Positions 10,144 to 23,376 of a stretch of DNA of 64,000 nt are shown in pieces (within the stretch, counting starts at the first letter, position 1; every line of letters begins with the position of its first letter). The notes under the pieces are model-generated. The model was not told the origin of the DNA. It did no database searches and was given only the letters and a program-made list of their open reading frames with translations. The DNA comes from Pseudomonas sivasensis (GTDB lineage: Bacteria > Pseudomonadota > Gammaproteobacteria > Pseudomonadales > Pseudomonadaceae), in NCBI RefSeq assembly GCF_013778505.1, contig NZ_JAAOWU010000005.1, positions 280,924 through 344,923 of the forward strand, given 5' to 3'. A program made the position numbers and the translations under genes.

Positions 10144-12573
10144 TCAGTCGCGCATCTGCCCAGGGGCAATGACTTCACGCGAGCCGTTGGTGTTCATTGC
10201 GGTGACGACACCGGCGTTTTCCATCGCTTCGATCATGCGGGCGGCGCGGTTGTAGCCGATTTTCAGCTTGCGCTGAACTGCAGAAATCGACGCGCGACGG
10301 CTTTCCAGCACAAACGCCACGGCTTCGTCGTAAAGGGCGTCGGTCTCGGCATCGTCGTCGCCACCGCTGCTGCCACCGTCGAAACCGCTGCCAGCTTCTT
10401 CGACGCCGGCGAGGATGTCGTCGTTGTATTCGGGTGCGCCGCGCAGCTTCCAGGCTTCCACCACGCGGTGCACTTCATCATCGGAAACAAAGGCGCCGTG
10501 TACGCGAATCGGCAGGCTGGTGCCCGGTGGCATGTAGAGCATGTCGCCGTGACCCAACAGTTGCTCGGCGCCACCCTGGTCGATGATGGTCCGCGAGTCG
10601 ATCTTGCTCGATACCTGGAACGCCATGCGCGTCGGGATGTTGGCCTTGATCAGACCGGTGATCACGTCCACCGACGGACGCTGGGTGGCGAGGATCAAGT
10701 GAATACCTGCTGCCCGCGCTTTCTGGGCGATACGCGCGATCAGCTCTTCAACCTTCTTGCCGACGATCATCATCATGTCGGCGAACTCGTCGACCACCAC
10801 CACGATGGTCGGCAGCTTGCTCAACAGTGGCGCTTCGTCGTGAATACTTTCGCGTTTGTACAGCGGGTCGGTCAGCGGTGTGCCGGCGTCCTGGGCTTCC
10901 TTGACCTTGGCGTTGAAGCCCGACAGGTTACGTACACCCATCTTCGCCATCAGCTTGTAGCGGCGCTCCATCTCGGCAACGCTCCAGCGCAGGGCGTTGG
11001 CGGCGTCCTTCATGTCGGTTACCACTGGGCACAGCAGATGTGGAATGCCTTCGTAGATCGACAGTTCAAGCATCTTCGGGTCGATCATGATCAGCTTGGC
11101 GTCTTCCGGGCCGGACTTGAACAGGATCGATAGGATCATCGCGTTCACGCCCACCGACTTACCGGAACCGGTGGTACCGGCGACCAGCAGGTGAGGCATT
11201 TTCGCCAGGTCAGTGATAACCGGCTTACCGCCGATGTCATGGCCCAGCGCCAGGGTGACCGGCGATTTGAAGTTGTCGTATTCCGGCGTCGACAGTACTT
11301 CGGAGAAGCGCACGATCTGGCGGTCTTCGTTGGGAATCTCGATACCCACGGTGGTTTTGCCGGGGATCACTTCCACCACACGCACGCTGGTCACGGCCAG
11401 GGAGCGGGCCAAGTCTTTGGCCAAGTTGGAGATGCGGCTGACTTTCACACCAGCGGCCGGCTGAATTTCGTAACGGGTAATCACCGGGCCAGGGTGGATC
11501 GAGTCCACCGACACTTCGACGCCGAATTCCTTGAGCTTGATTTCCAGCAAGTGGCCGACAGCCGCCAGTGATTCGGGGGAATAGTTGAGCTGTTTCTTTT
11601 CAGCCGGGTCGAGAATCGAGATCGGCGGCAAGGTGCCTTCGACAGCGCTATCGACAAACAACGGCGCCTGTTTCTCTTTCTGCACGCGATGGCTTGGCTC
11701 GGGGGCCTTGGGCGGCGCAGGTGCAATCACAGGCGGCACCTGCTTCTCGCGGTCGGACATGTGCTTGCTCAGGGCCTGTTCGCGCTCGATCAGGCGCTCC
11801 TTGACCTTGGCCTGTTCGCGGCGATCCGGTGTGCTTGGGGCTACGACTTCGTTGACGCGGGTATCCACCTCACGCAACTGAGCCACCATGCGTTTGCGGT
11901 CAACACGAGCGGACCACCAACGGTTGGCTGCGCCCTGGAATAATTCGAGCAGGTCGAGGGTGATCTTGCCTGTCACGTCCATCACCTTGAACCACGAGAG
12001 GTCGGTGAACACCGTGAGGCCGAACAGGAAAAGCGCAATAAACATCAGAGTGCTGCCCTGGATATTCAGGGTCTTGCGCGCCAGGTCGCCGAGGCTTTCG
12101 CCCAAGGCCCCGCCCGCGCCCGCCGGCAAACCGGTGGGCGCATGGAAATGAATATGGGCCAGCGCCGCGCCGGAGAGCACCAGGAACACCAGACCGATCA
12201 GGCGCCAGGAGAACAGCCAGCCGCTCCACTGCCACGGCTCGTGACGCTGACGGAAGATCTGCCAGGTCTTGATCGCCAGCAGCAGCGGGAAGATGTAAGC
12301 AAAGTAACCCAGCACCATGAAGAGGATGTCGGCGCTGTAGGAACCCACCGGACCGCCGAAGTTTTGCACATCGTCTATCTTGCTGTTGTGGCTCCAGCCC
12401 GGATCGTCCTTGCCGTAGGTGAGCAAGGCCATCATCAGGAACAAGCACAGCGCGCCGATAGCGATCAGCGCGCCTTCCTTGAGTCGATAATGCAGGTGCT
12501 GGCGCCAAGCCGGCACGACTGCTGCTTTAGGTGTTGCGGCGGATTTCTTCAAAACGGGTCTTTTCCTGCGCAT
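10144..12573 (-). CDS. ftsK: DNA translocase FtsK
   Basis: An 809-residue divisome-anchored DNA pump that aligns chromosome dimers for XerCD resolution at dif. Four hydrophobic segments lie within about residues 30-200, followed by a charged linker (about 235-330). The motor has Walker [15 protein letters not shown] and Walker [14 protein letters not shown]. The C-terminal winged-helix gamma domain, which reads KOPS sites, is [20 protein letters not shown]. The ATG at 12573 has a weak binding site. A TTG eight codons inside, preceded by AGGA, is a possible alternative start. It is first in the minus-strand chain. Confidence 0.95.
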   Translation of the reverse strand: MRRKRPVLKKSAATPKAAVVPAWRQHLHYRLKEGALIAIGALCLFLMMALLTYGKDDPGWSHNSKIDDVQNFGGPVGSYSADILFMVLGYFAYIFPLLLAIKTWQIFRQRHEPWQWSGWLFSWRLIGLVFLVLSGAALAHIHFHAPTGLPAGAGGALGESLGDLARKTLNIQGSTLMFIALFLFGLTVFTDLSWFKVMDVTGKITLDLLELFQGAANRWWSARVDRKRMVAQLREVDTRVNEVVAPSTPDRREQAKVKERLIEREQALSKHMSDREKQVPPVIAPAPPKAPEPSHRVQKEKQAPLFVDSAVEGTLPPISILDPAEKKQLNYSPESLAAVGHLLEIKLKEFGVEVSVDSIHPGPVITRYEIQPAAGVKVSRISNLAKDLARSLAVTSVRVVEVIPGKTTVGIEIPNEDRQIVRFSEVLSTPEYDNFKSPVTLALGHDIGGKPVITDLAKMPHLLVAGTTGSGKSVGVNAMILSILFKSGPEDAKLIMIDPKMLELSIYEGIPHLLCPVVTDMKDAANALRWSVAEMERRYKLMAKMGVRNLSGFNAKVKEAQDAGTPLTDPLYKRESIHDEAPLLSKLPTIVVVVDEFADMMMIVGKKVEELIARIAQKARAAGIHLILATQRPSVDVITGLIKANIPTRMAFQVSSKIDSRTIIDQGGAEQLLGHGDMLYMPPGTSLPIRVHGAFVSDDEVHRVVEAWKLRGAPEYNDDILAGVEEAGSGFDGGSSGGDDDAETDALYDEAVAFVLESRRASISAVQRKLKIGYNRAARMIEAMENAGVVTAMNTNGSREVIAPGQMRD

Positions 12574-13049
12574 TTAGCGCGTCCATCTGTTGAATGACTG
12601 CAAATACTGCCCAATCCGAGCAGTTGAAAAATAAACGATCGTCGTTGAATGTACGTTTAACACTGGGCAATTGCTGAATGAAAGGACGATAACGCCACAA
12701 TGGCCGCATTGTACGGGTTTGTACCCCCGATGCCACGCCACTTGGCTTTCTTCAGGCAGCATAGCCAATTGTGTGTCACGACATGTTCAATTTGAGCATG
12801 CATTGTCTTTGCTGACAAAGGCTTATGAACTGTTTTTACTAATCCAGACAAGCTTGGCAAATGGCCTGCATGGGCCGGCCCCGAATACGACCACACCCCC
12901 GGCATAGAGTTGCAGAAACACCCGCTCACGCTAATACGCATCAATGGCTGATTCAAGCTGGCCCGATGGCGCTGCGTCGACAATAATCAGCACTGCCGAG
13001 GCGGGTGTCATACCTGCCACTCCCCTCCCCTTCCATAAGCCTGGATGCC
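12574..13049. other. Intergenic region between divergent ftsK and aat
   Basis: About 475 bases with no credible gene: the open frames here are short, lack binding sites and have unnatural composition. It must carry both divergent promoters, but I see no convincing sigma-70 pair. A small hairpin CTTTG-CTGA-CAAAG lies near 12811-12824. In P. aeruginosa, as I recall, trxB sits at this position; it is not present here. Confidence 0.6.
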
Positions 13050-13730
13050 ATGCTGACCTGGTTACAACGCAATACCCTGACCTTCCCACCGCTGGCCAAA
13101 GCTATGCGCGAACCCAATGGCCTGCTCGCCGCCGGCGGCGACCTGTCGGCCGAGCGACTGGTCCAAGCCTACCGCCATGGCTGCTTCCCATGGTTCTCGG
13201 AGGGTCAACCGATCCTCTGGTGGTCTCCGGACCCGCGCACGGTGATCTTCCCTGACGAGCTGCACGTATCCCGCAGCCTGAGCAAGCTGTTACGCCAGCA
13301 GCGCTACAGCGTGACATTCGACCAGGACTTCGCAGCAGTCATCCAAGCCTGCGCCGCACCGCGCGCCTATGCCGATGGCACCTGGATCACCGAAGGCATT
13401 CAGAGCGCCTACCTGGAGTTGCACAAACGCGGCCATGCACACTCGGTAGAAGTATGGGACGAAGGGGTGCTGGTGGGAGGCCTGTATGGCCTAGCGATGG
13501 GCCAACTGTTTTTTGGCGAATCCATGTTCAGCCGCGCCGACAATGCCTCAAAATTCGGCTTCGCCACACTGACACGACAATTACAGGCCTGGGGCTTTGT
13601 GCTGATCGACTGCCAGATGCCCAACGATCACTTGCACAGCTTGGGTGCCCGCGCCATTCCTCGCACTGAGTTCGCCGGTTTTCTACGCGACCACTTGGAC
13701 CAGCCCAACACCGGACCATGGGTTTCTTAG
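13050..13730 (+). CDS. aat: Leucyl/phenylalanyl-tRNA--protein transferase
   Basis: A 226-residue GNAT-fold aminoacyl-transferase that puts Leu or Phe on proteins with N-terminal Arg or Lys, creating a primary N-degron. Family motifs are [40 protein letters not shown] and [14 protein letters not shown]. The frame opens earlier at a GTG (13005), but MLTWLQRN is the conserved family start and has GGA upstream. It is followed 56 bases later by bpt, a second N-degron enzyme. Confidence 0.95.
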   Translation: MLTWLQRNTLTFPPLAKAMREPNGLLAAGGDLSAERLVQAYRHGCFPWFSEGQPILWWSPDPRTVIFPDELHVSRSLSKLLRQQRYSVTFDQDFAAVIQACAAPRAYADGTWITEGIQSAYLELHKRGHAHSVEVWDEGVLVGGLYGLAMGQLFFGESMFSRADNASKFGFATLTRQLQAWGFVLIDCQMPNDHLHSLGARAIPRTEFAGFLRDHLDQPNTGPWVS

Positions 13731-13786
13731 GCGACATCCGCGCACCTGGCTTACACTTATTTCAAAGCTTATCCCGAGGGTTGATC

Positions 13787-14494
13787 ATGACCGAGTTGGC
13801 GCGTTTGAAGTTTTATGCCACTCAAGCCCACTCTTGCAGCTATCTGCCAGACGAGCAGGCCACCACGTTGTTCCTCGACCCCAGCCAACCGATGGACGTG
13901 CACGTGTATGCCGATCTTTCGGAAATGGGCTTTCGACGCAGTGGCGACCACCTTTACCGACCCCATTGTCAGAACTGCAATGCCTGCGTACCGGCACGCC
14001 TGCCCGTGGCGCAATTTCTGCCGGATCGTAACCAGAAGCGCATCCTCAAGCGCAACGCCGACCTGACGGTGACATCGTGCAAGCCTCGATTTACCGAAGA
14101 ATATTTCGACCTTTACCAGCGCTATATTGAGCAACGCCACGCCGACGGCGATATGTTCCCCCCGAGCCGCGACCAGTTCTCCACGTTTCTAGTGCGTGAC
14201 CTACCCTTTTCACGCTTCTATGAGTTTCGAGCGGACGGTCGCCTGCTGGCCGTCGCCGTGACCGACTTGCTGCCTAATGGCCTGTCGGCGGTATACACGT
14301 TCTATGAACCTGCCGAAGAGCGCCGCAGCCTCGGGCGCTTTGCAATCCTCTGGCAAATCGGCGAAGCACTGCGCCTGGAGCTGGAGGCCGTCTACCTCGG
14401 ATACTGGATCAAGAACTGCAAAAAGATGAGCTACAAGACCCAATATCGCCCCATAGAACTGCTAATTAATCAAAGATGGGTCACGCTTAACTAG
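13787..14494 (+). CDS. bpt: Aspartate/glutamate leucyltransferase Bpt (ATE1-like)
   Basis: A 235-residue protein homologous to eukaryotic arginyl-transferase; the bacterial Bpt form transfers Leu from leucyl-tRNA to N-terminal Asp or Glu. The N-terminal domain has [20 protein letters not shown] and the clustered cysteines [13 protein letters not shown]. The C-terminal GNAT-like half has [10 protein letters not shown] and [19 protein letters not shown] precedes the ATG at 13787; 23 upstream in-frame codons are excluded. It is also annotated as arginyltransferase in many genomes; residue specificity is from family knowledge. Confidence 0.94.
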
Positions 14495-14594
14495 AACCCC
14501 TTGGCTTAAACACCCTTTTTCGGGCACAATGCACGCCGCTTTTGCCTGGCGCAGTTGCACCGGGCCATTCACTGGATACCGAGGGCTTTACTGC

Positions 14595-14813
14595 ATGTCG
14601 AAAGAAGACAGCTTCGAAATGGAAGGCACTGTCGTCGACACCCTGCCCAACACCATGTTTCGTGTGGAGTTGGAAAATGGGCACGTCGTAACCGCGCATA
14701 TCTCCGGCAAGATGCGCAAGAACTACATTCGTATTCTTACCGGTGACAAAGTGCGCGTCGAGCTGACGCCCTATGACTTGAGCAAAGGGCGCATCACTTA
14801 CCGCGCTCGCTAA
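14595..14813 (+). CDS. infA: Translation initiation factor IF-1
   Basis: A 72-residue S1-fold protein that blocks the ribosomal A site during initiation. [20 protein letters not shown] and [20 protein letters not shown] are the invariant ends of bacterial IF-1. The open frame extends 22 codons upstream, but the conserved start at 14595 is certain. It follows bpt by 100 bases and ends at a strong terminator at 14826-14854. Confidence 0.98.
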
Positions 14814-14825
14814 GCAAGTCAATAC

Positions 14826-14854
14826 AAAACGCCCGGTTATGCCGGGCGTTTTTG
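14826..14854 (+). terminator. Rho-independent terminator of infA
   Basis: AACGCCCGG-TTATG-CCGGGCGTT followed by a T run, 13 bases behind the infA stop codon. Confidence 0.9.
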
Positions 14855-14884
14855 TGTGCATGGGATTCTCAAACACCGATGATT

Positions 14885-14915
14885 CCTGTGGGAGGCGACT
14901 TGCCCCCTCCCACAC
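14885..14915. repeat. Single degenerate REP palindrome
   Basis: GTGGGAGGCGACTTGCCCCCTCCCAC is an imperfect hairpin related to the paired REPs elsewhere in the window, but without a facing partner. It lies between the infA terminator and the clpA terminator. Confidence 0.55.
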
Positions 14916-14952
14916 CGGATCTTCATTGTTCTGAGAACTGCATTTCAAGACA

Positions 14953-14982
14953 GCAAAAAGGCGCCTTTCGGCGCCTTTTGCG
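14953..14982 (-). terminator. Terminator downstream of clpA
   Basis: AAAAAGGCGCC-TTTC-GGCGCCTTTT forms a strong stem with T runs on both strands, 14 bases beyond the clpA stop codon. It can act in both directions. Confidence 0.85.
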
Positions 14983-14996
14983 TTACTGCAGAACGA

Positions 14997-17267
14997 TCAG
15001 GCCATTTCAGCCGTGGTTTCGAACTCGAAGGTCAGCTCGCCATCCTTCAGGTCGATATGCACCACGCCACCATGGTCGGAGAGTTCGCCGAACAGGATCT
15101 CTTCGGCCAATGGCCGCTTGATCTTGTCCTGGATCAGACGCGCCATTGGGCGGGCGCCCATTGCGGCATCGTAGCCACCCTCGGCGATCCAACTGCGCGC
15201 CGCCTCCGTGACATCCAGCTGCACGCGCTTGTCTTCCAACTGCGCTTGAAGCTCGGTGAGGAACTTGTCCACCACACTCTTGATAACCTCGTGGCTGAGG
15301 CGACCAAACTGGATAATGGTGTCCAGACGGTTGCGGAACTCCGGCGTGAAGCTCTTTTTGATCACTTCCATCGCATCAGAGGAGTGGTCCTGATGGGTAA
15401 AGCCGATCGAAGCCCGCGCGGCTGTTTCGGCACCGGCGTTGGTGGTCATGATTACGATCACGTTGCGGAAGTCCGCCTTGCGTCCGTTGTTGTCGGTCAG
15501 GGTCCCGTGATCCATGACCTGCAGCAGCAGGTTGAAGACTTCCGGGTGAGCCTTCTCGATTTCATCGAGCAGCAATACGCAATGGGGCTGCTTAGTGATC
15601 GCTTCGGTCAACAAACCGCCCTGATCAAAGCCTACATACCCAGGAGGCGCACCGATCAAGCGCGACACGGTATGACGCTCCATGTACTCAGACATGTCGA
15701 ACCGCACAAGCTCGATCCCCATGGCCTTGGCCAACTGCCGCGCCGCTTCGGTTTTGCCGACACCGGTCGGGCCAGCAAACAGGAACGAGCCGACCGGTTT
15801 GTCCGGCGACTTGAGGCCCGCACGCGACAATTTGATCGCAGTGGACAGCGCGTCGATGGCTGCATCCTGGCCGAACACAGTGAGCTTGAGATCGCGCTCC
15901 AAGTTACGCAGCAGCTCTTTGTCGGAGCTGTTGACGTGCTTTGGTGGAATTCGCGCAATCTTCGCCACGATGTCCTCGACCTGAGGCACGTCGATGCGTT
16001 TCACACGTTTCTCGATCGGTTGCAGGCGCTGATAAGCCCCCGCCTCGTCGATCACGTCGATGGCTTTATCCGGCATATGCCGATCATTGATGTAACGCGA
16101 CGCCAGCTCTGCAGCTGCACGCAGCGCCTCATCGGTGTACTCGATGCCATGGTGCGCTTCAAAACGCCCCTTGAGCCCGCGCAGGATGCTGATGGTGTCT
16201 TCAACCGAAGGCTCGGACACGTCGACCTTCTGGAAGCGACGCGCCAGCGCACGGTCTTTCTCGAAGATGCCACGGAATTCCTGGAAGGTGGTCGAACCAA
16301 TGCAGCGGATATCACCCGACGACAGCAACGGCTTGAGCAGATTGGACGCATCCATCACCCCGCCAGACGCCGCGCCAGCACCAATGATGGTGTGGATTTC
16401 GTCGATGAACAGGATCGCCTGCGGGCGTTTTTTCAACTCGCCGAGCAACGCCTTGAAGCGCTTCTCGAAATCGCCCCGGTACTTGGTCCCGGCGAGCAAC
16501 GCGCCCAGATCAAGGGAGTAGACGACGCTGTTGGCCAGCAGGTCAGGCACCTGGTTATCCACGATACGCTTGGCCAAGCCTTCGGCGATTGCGGTTTTAC
16601 CCACGCCCGCCTCACCCACCAGCAACGGATTGTTCTTGCGGCGACGCGCGAGGATTTGCGCTACACGCTCAACCTCAAGCTCACGCCCCACCAGCGGATC
16701 GATCCGACCCTGGCGCGCCAGTTCGTTGAGATTGCTGGCATAGGCATCCAGCGGGTTGCTTGAAGAAGAAGACTCACCGCCCTCGTCGTCCTGCATATCC
16801 TGCTCACCCTCGGAATGATCGCCGTGCCCAGGCACCTTGGAGATACCGTGGGCGATATAGTTGACGACATCAATACGGGCAACGCTCTGCTGCTTGAGCA
16901 GGAACACTGCCTGGCTTTCCTGTTCGCTGAAGATCGCCACAAGCACGTTGGCGCCTGTGACTTCACGCTTACCGGAGCTCTGTACGTGGAAAACAGCACG
17001 CTGCAATACCCGCTGGAAGCCCAGGGTTGGCTGGGTCTCGCGGTCCTCGTCATGCACGGGGATCAGTGGCGTGGTGGAGTCGATAAACTCCTGCAGGTCA
17101 TGCTTGAGTTTGTCGAGGTTGGCGCCGCACGCACGCAGAACGGTGGCAGCAGCTTCGTTATCCAAAAGTGCCAGCAAAAGGTGTTCGACTGTCATGAATT
17201 CATGACGCTTCGAACGAGCCTCCTTGAAGGCAAGATTGAGGGTGACTTCGAGCTCGCGGTTTAACAT
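14997..17267 (-). CDS. clpA: ATP-dependent Clp protease ATP-binding subunit ClpA
   Basis: A 756-residue HSP100 unfoldase that feeds substrates, including N-degron proteins brought by ClpS, into ClpP. An N-terminal double-helical repeat domain (about 1-145) precedes two AAA+ modules: Walker A1 [17 protein letters not shown] and Walker A2 [16 protein letters not shown]. The loop [19 protein letters not shown] is a pore/intermodule hallmark. There is no ClpB-type middle coiled coil, which fits ClpA. It starts 29 bases after clpS, so the two are co-transcribed. Confidence 0.97.
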   Translation of the reverse strand: MLNRELEVTLNLAFKEARSKRHEFMTVEHLLLALLDNEAAATVLRACGANLDKLKHDLQEFIDSTTPLIPVHDEDRETQPTLGFQRVLQRAVFHVQSSGKREVTGANVLVAIFSEQESQAVFLLKQQSVARIDVVNYIAHGISKVPGHGDHSEGEQDMQDDEGGESSSSSNPLDAYASNLNELARQGRIDPLVGRELEVERVAQILARRRKNNPLLVGEAGVGKTAIAEGLAKRIVDNQVPDLLANSVVYSLDLGALLAGTKYRGDFEKRFKALLGELKKRPQAILFIDEIHTIIGAGAASGGVMDASNLLKPLLSSGDIRCIGSTTFQEFRGIFEKDRALARRFQKVDVSEPSVEDTISILRGLKGRFEAHHGIEYTDEALRAAAELASRYINDRHMPDKAIDVIDEAGAYQRLQPIEKRVKRIDVPQVEDIVAKIARIPPKHVNSSDKELLRNLERDLKLTVFGQDAAIDALSTAIKLSRAGLKSPDKPVGSFLFAGPTGVGKTEAARQLAKAMGIELVRFDMSEYMERHTVSRLIGAPPGYVGFDQGGLLTEAITKQPHCVLLLDEIEKAHPEVFNLLLQVMDHGTLTDNNGRKADFRNVIVIMTTNAGAETAARASIGFTHQDHSSDAMEVIKKSFTPEFRNRLDTIIQFGRLSHEVIKSVVDKFLTELQAQLEDKRVQLDVTEAARSWIAEGGYDAAMGARPMARLIQDKIKRPLAEEILFGELSDHGGVVHIDLKDGELTFEFETTAEMA

Positions 17268-17296
17268 AGCTTCACCTCATACCCAAGTGGTCGGCG

Positions 17297-17665
17297 TTAA
17301 CCGTCCTTCTCGATTTCACAGAGTAGCGGATGCTGGCTTTCCCTGGCGTACTGGTTGACCTGCATGGCCTTTGTCTCGGCGATGTCACGGGTAAACACTC
17401 CACATACTGCCCGTCCTTCTGTGTGAACGGCCAGCATTACCTTGGTCGCCAACTCTCGGTTCAGGTTAAAAAACACCTCGAGCACTTCGACCACGAAATC
17501 CATCGGTGTGTAGTCATCATTGAACAAAACCACCTTGTACATCGGCGGCGCCTGTAGAGCAGGCTTGGCCTCCTGAACAGCAATGCCTGCAGAACCGTCG
17601 TCATCGTGTTCGTGATCCGGTCGATCCTGATTGAATGTTAGTCGAATCTGGCTGATTGCATGCAT
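17297..17665 (-). CDS. clpS: ClpAP adaptor protein ClpS
   Basis: A 122-residue adaptor that recognises N-terminal Leu, Phe, Tyr or Trp and docks on the ClpA N-domain. After a flexible acidic N-terminal tail (about 1-40) comes the core [20 protein letters not shown], with the Asn-Asp pair of the N-degron pocket, and the conserved [19 protein letters not shown]. It sits directly upstream of clpA and divergent from cspD. Confidence 0.96.
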   Translation of the reverse strand: MHAISQIRLTFNQDRPDHEHDDDGSAGIAVQEAKPALQAPPMYKVVLFNDDYTPMDFVVEVLEVFFNLNRELATKVMLAVHTEGRAVCGVFTRDIAETKAMQVNQYARESQHPLLCEIEKDG

Positions 17666-17854
17666 GGAAAGAAAGGTTCGTCAGTGGTTCAAATACAGTG
17701 GTGGGGGCGACCTGTCAGAATTTCAACTCTCAACTGGCCGGTCGCCTTGACTATCGGCGAATCGGTGTTACAACCAATAGAACCCACAGTGGGTAAAAAA
17801 GGTCCGCGCAGTCAACCTTAATTTATTCGGGTTAGGACGGATAAACTGGATGAT

Positions 17855-17870
17855 ACTCCAGTGATGGAGT
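17855..17870 (+). promoter_or_regulatory. Hairpin in the cspD leader
   Basis: ACTCCA-GTGA-TGGAGT is a perfect six-base stem 21 bases before the cspD start codon, overlapping the region just upstream of its binding site. It could modulate translation with temperature or growth phase; that role is inference only. Confidence 0.35.
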
Positions 17871-17891
17871 CTGGTGCAGAGGGAAATGGGT

Positions 17892-18170
17892 ATGTCCGGC
17901 GTCAAGATCAATGGCAAGGTCAAGTGGTTCAACAACGCCAAAGGATATGGCTTTGTTAATGAGGAAGGGAAAAACGAGGACCTTTTTGCGCACTATTCAG
18001 CAATCCAAATGGATGGTTATAGAACGCTGAAAGCGGGCCAGCCCGTGAGTTTTGAAATCATTCAAGGCCCCAAGGGACTGCATGCCGTGAACATCGGCGC
18101 AGTGAGCGCGCAAGCATCGGAAAAGACCACGGAGAAACACGCTCATAAAGAGAAGAAGCAACCGGCCTGA
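17892..18170 (+). CDS. cspD: Cold-shock domain protein CspD
   Basis: A 92-residue protein. Residues 1-67 form the OB-fold cold-shock domain with RNP1-like KGYGFVNEEG and RNP2-like DLFAHYSAIQ. A basic tail rich in Lys and His follows (EKHAHKEKKQPA). CspD in E. coli inhibits replication initiation in stationary phase; the same is assumed here. GAGGG lies eight bases before ATG 17892, which is preferred over an ATG two codons upstream. The divergent partner is clpS, an arrangement conserved in gammaproteobacteria. Confidence 0.93.
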   Translation: MSGVKINGKVKWFNNAKGYGFVNEEGKNEDLFAHYSAIQMDGYRTLKAGQPVSFEIIQGPKGLHAVNIGAVSAQASEKTTEKHAHKEKKQPA

Positions 18171-18200
18171 ACCGCCGCCGAGCATGCAGTCTGCGGCAAG

Positions 18201-18240
18201 AAAAACGGCCATCCCACTCAAGTTGGGATGGCCGTTTTTT
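18201..18240. terminator. Bidirectional terminator between cspD and icd
   Basis: A run of A, then ACGGCCATCCCA-CTCAAGT-TGGGATGGCCGT and a run of T. The stem is perfect and carries T runs on both strands, and it sits between two convergent genes. Confidence 0.93.
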
Positions 18241-18253
18241 GTCGCGTGAGACG

Positions 18254-19510
18254 TTACATATGCGAGATCAGCGCATCACCGAAGCCCGACGACGACACCA
18301 GCGTGGCGCCCTCCATCAGGCGCTCGAAATCATAGGTCACGGTCTTGGCCGAAATGGCGCCATTGGTGCCCTTGATGATCAGATCGGCAGCTTCAATCCA
18401 ACCCATATGACGCAGCATCATTTCCGCTGAAAGGATCAAAGACCCCGGATTGACCTGATCCTTGCCCGCATACTTGGGCGCCGTCCCGTGAGTCGCCTCG
18501 AACATTGCCACGGTGTCAGACAGGTTGGCACCCGGCGCAATGCCGATACCACCCACTTCCGCCGCCAACGCGTCGGACAGGTAGTCACCATTGAGGTTAA
18601 GGGTTGCAATCACGTCATATTCAGCCGGACGCAGCAGGATCTGCTGGAGCATGGCGTCGGCGATTGCATCCTTGACCACCACATTCCTGCCGGTGCGCGG
18701 GTTCTTGAACTGCATCCACGGCCCACCATCGAGCAGGGTCGCGCCGAACTCTTCGGCCGCCACTTCATAGGCCCATTCCTTGAAGGCCCCTTCGGTGAAC
18801 TTCATGATGTTGCCTTTGTGCACGATGGTCAGCGATTCGCGGTCGTTATCCACCACATATTGCAAGGCCTTGCGCGCCAAGCGCTTAGTGCCCTCTTTGG
18901 ACACCGGCTTGATGCCAATCCCGCAATCCTGGTCGAAGCGGATCTTGGTAACGCCCATTTCCTCCTTGAGGAACTTGATCACTTTAATAGCTTCCGGCGA
19001 GCCAGCCTTCCACTCGATCCCGGCGTAAATGTCTTCGGAGTTTTCGCGAAAGATGGTCATGTCCACGTCGCCGGGCTTCTTGACCGGACTCGGCACACCT
19101 TCGAACCAACGCACTGGGCGCAGGCACACATAAAGGTCGAGCTGCTGACGCAGAGCCACGTTCAGCGATCGAATACCACCACCGACCGGCGTGGTCAGCG
19201 GACCCTTGATGGACACCACGTAATCCTTGACGGCATCCAGGGTTTCCTGGGGCAGCCAGGTATCCTGATCGTAGACCTGAGTCGCCTTTTCGCCGGCGTA
19301 CACCTCCATCCACGAGATCTTGCGCTTGCCGCCGTATGCCTTTTCAACAGCTGCGTCGACCACTTTGATCATCACCGGGCTGATGTCGACGCCAATACCG
19401 TCACCTTCGATATAAGGGATGATCGGTTGGTCAGGAACATTGAGAGAATGGTCTGCATTGACGGTGATTTTGTCGCCGACTGCCGGAACCTGAATCTTCT
19501 TGTATCCCAT
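18254..19510 (-). CDS. icd: Isocitrate dehydrogenase [NADP+], dimeric type I
   Basis: A 418-residue TCA-cycle enzyme that decarboxylates isocitrate to 2-oxoglutarate with [24 protein letters not shown], the substrate-site segment [14 protein letters not shown] with the serine that AceK phosphorylates in E. coli, and [15 protein letters not shown] are all present. The frame opens four codons earlier; GGAG six bases before MGYKKIQVP sets the start at 19510. It is divergent from idh, an unrelated isozyme for the same reaction. Confidence 0.96.
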   Translation of the reverse strand: MGYKKIQVPAVGDKITVNADHSLNVPDQPIIPYIEGDGIGVDISPVMIKVVDAAVEKAYGGKRKISWMEVYAGEKATQVYDQDTWLPQETLDAVKDYVVSIKGPLTTPVGGGIRSLNVALRQQLDLYVCLRPVRWFEGVPSPVKKPGDVDMTIFRENSEDIYAGIEWKAGSPEAIKVIKFLKEEMGVTKIRFDQDCGIGIKPVSKEGTKRLARKALQYVVDNDRESLTIVHKGNIMKFTEGAFKEWAYEVAAEEFGATLLDGGPWMQFKNPRTGRNVVVKDAIADAMLQQILLRPAEYDVIATLNLNGDYLSDALAAEVGGIGIAPGANLSDTVAMFEATHGTAPKYAGKDQVNPGSLILSAEMMLRHMGWIEAADLIIKGTNGAISAKTVTYDFERLMEGATLVSSSGFGDALISHM

Positions 19511-22230
<2,720 letters not shown>

Positions 22231-22249
22231 GGTTGTAAGGATGCAAAGA

Positions 22250-22276
22250 AGCCCCGGCCATGTGCCGGGGTTTTTG
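22250..22276 (+). terminator. Rho-independent terminator of idh
   Basis: GCCCCGGC-CATGT-GCCGGGG followed by TTTTTGTTTT, about 20 bases behind the idh stop codon. Confidence 0.9.
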
Positions 22277-22408
22277 TTTTAAGGCCCTGACAGAGCTGAA
22301 GCTATATCGAAAAATGCTAGCGAACTGTAAATGTTGACAGGTTACGCCCTGCCCCCAAAAGAACATTCTGCTCTTGTGATTAATGACCCGAGAACAGGAG
22401 TCCATCAA

Positions 22409-22810
22409 ATGTTTCGCACCCACAAACTACTGCCGCTATACCTGTTCCTGCTCGCTTTAGCGCCATTGTCAGATGCAGGTCAAGACATCAAAATAAAGTA
22501 TTTCCTCCAGGCAAACTTCACCTGTAAAAACGGCATCACGACACCCGGATATAGCGTTTACGTGGTTGGCTCGCGACCGGAGATCGGGGAATGGGTTCCA
22601 GCGAAAGCTTTTTTGCTAAGCCCTGCAAACTACCCGACGTGGACAGGCGAGGTGAGTTTTGCAAATGTTGAGCTCAATCAGGAGGTGAAGTGGAAGTGTA
22701 TTATTCGCAACGAAAATAACCCTCTGGATGTTCAGAAGTGGCAACCCGACCCGGACAATGAGACGACATTGATTTTCTCTCCCTCGGCTCAGACCACCGG
22801 CACGTTCTGA
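22409..22810 (+). CDS. Small secreted CBM20-like (starch-binding fold) protein
   Basis: A 133-residue protein with signal peptide MFRTHKLLPLYLFLLALAPL (cleavage probably near SDA-GQ). Residues 25-122 read like a family 20 carbohydrate-binding module: YSVYVVGSRPEIGEWVPAKA, then NYPTWTGEVSF, VKWKCIIRN and QKWQPDPDNE. Trp62, Trp78, Trp95 and Trp111 fall at positions that are aromatic in starch-binding domains. No catalytic domain is attached and no amylase is nearby. Cys39 and Cys97 may form a disulfide. GGAG precedes ATG 22409; the longer frame is rejected. The function is unknown: glucan binding or a non-enzymatic envelope role is inferred from fold only. Confidence 0.72.
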   Translation: MFRTHKLLPLYLFLLALAPLSDAGQDIKIKYFLQANFTCKNGITTPGYSVYVVGSRPEIGEWVPAKAFLLSPANYPTWTGEVSFANVELNQEVKWKCIIRNENNPLDVQKWQPDPDNETTLIFSPSAQTTGTF

Positions 22811-22870
22811 GCAGCTTGCTGATGCCAGGCGTATCATGGGAGCTGCCCCGCCTGAATTCGAGACCCGCTT

Positions 22871-23317
22871 ATGACCTGGCAACCCCACATTACCGTCGCC
22901 ACCATCGTCGAAGACAACGGACGCTTCCTGATGGTCGAAGAACTCAAGGGCGGCCGCGCTGTGCTCAACCAGCCCGCCGGCCACCTCGACCCGCATGAAA
23001 CCCTCACCGAAGCAGCCGTGCGTGAAACCCTCGAAGAAACCGGCTGGGACGTGGAAGCTACCGGTATCGTAGGCATCTATCTGTACACCGCACCCAGCAA
23101 TGGCGTGACCTACCAACGGGTCTGTTTCATTGCCAAAGCCCTGAAACACCACCCGAACTACCAACTCGACGAAGGCATCCTGCGCGCCCGCTGGCTGAGC
23201 CGTGACGAGCTGATGGCCGTGCGCGAGGACTGGCGCAGCGAGCTGATCATCCACTGCATCGATGATTATCTGGCCGGCCAGCGTCACAGTCTGGAATTGA
23301 TCCGCCCTTCTCTTTAG
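22871..23317 (+). CDS. nudJ: NUDIX hydrolase, NudJ-like phosphatase
   Basis: A 148-residue Nudix enzyme. The Nudix box is complete: G37-x5-E43-x7-R51-E52-x2-E55-E56-x-G58. WQPHITVATIVEDNGRFLMV and WLSRDELMAVREDWRS match the NudJ group, which in E. coli acts on thiamine pyrimidine pyrophosphates and nucleoside triphosphates. It lies 59 bases before mnmA on the same strand, a conserved pairing in gammaproteobacteria. The exact substrate is not shown by the sequence. Confidence 0.88.
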   Translation: MTWQPHITVATIVEDNGRFLMVEELKGGRAVLNQPAGHLDPHETLTEAAVRETLEETGWDVEATGIVGIYLYTAPSNGVTYQRVCFIAKALKHHPNYQLDEGILRARWLSRDELMAVREDWRSELIIHCIDDYLAGQRHSLELIRPSL

Positions 23318-23376
23318 CCTTGCGGGCCCAGGCCTGCTAGAATCGCGTCCTTTTTCAAGACACCCGTTGAAACCCT

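Noticed and set aside
14495..14996. Possible tRNA-Ser gene near infA/clpA, as found in some relatives
   Set aside because: I searched both strands for a serine tRNA arm pattern and a CCA end; only terminators and a REP singlet are present.
15057..16763. A 568-codon open frame on the plus strand
   Set aside because: Antisense shadow of clpA.
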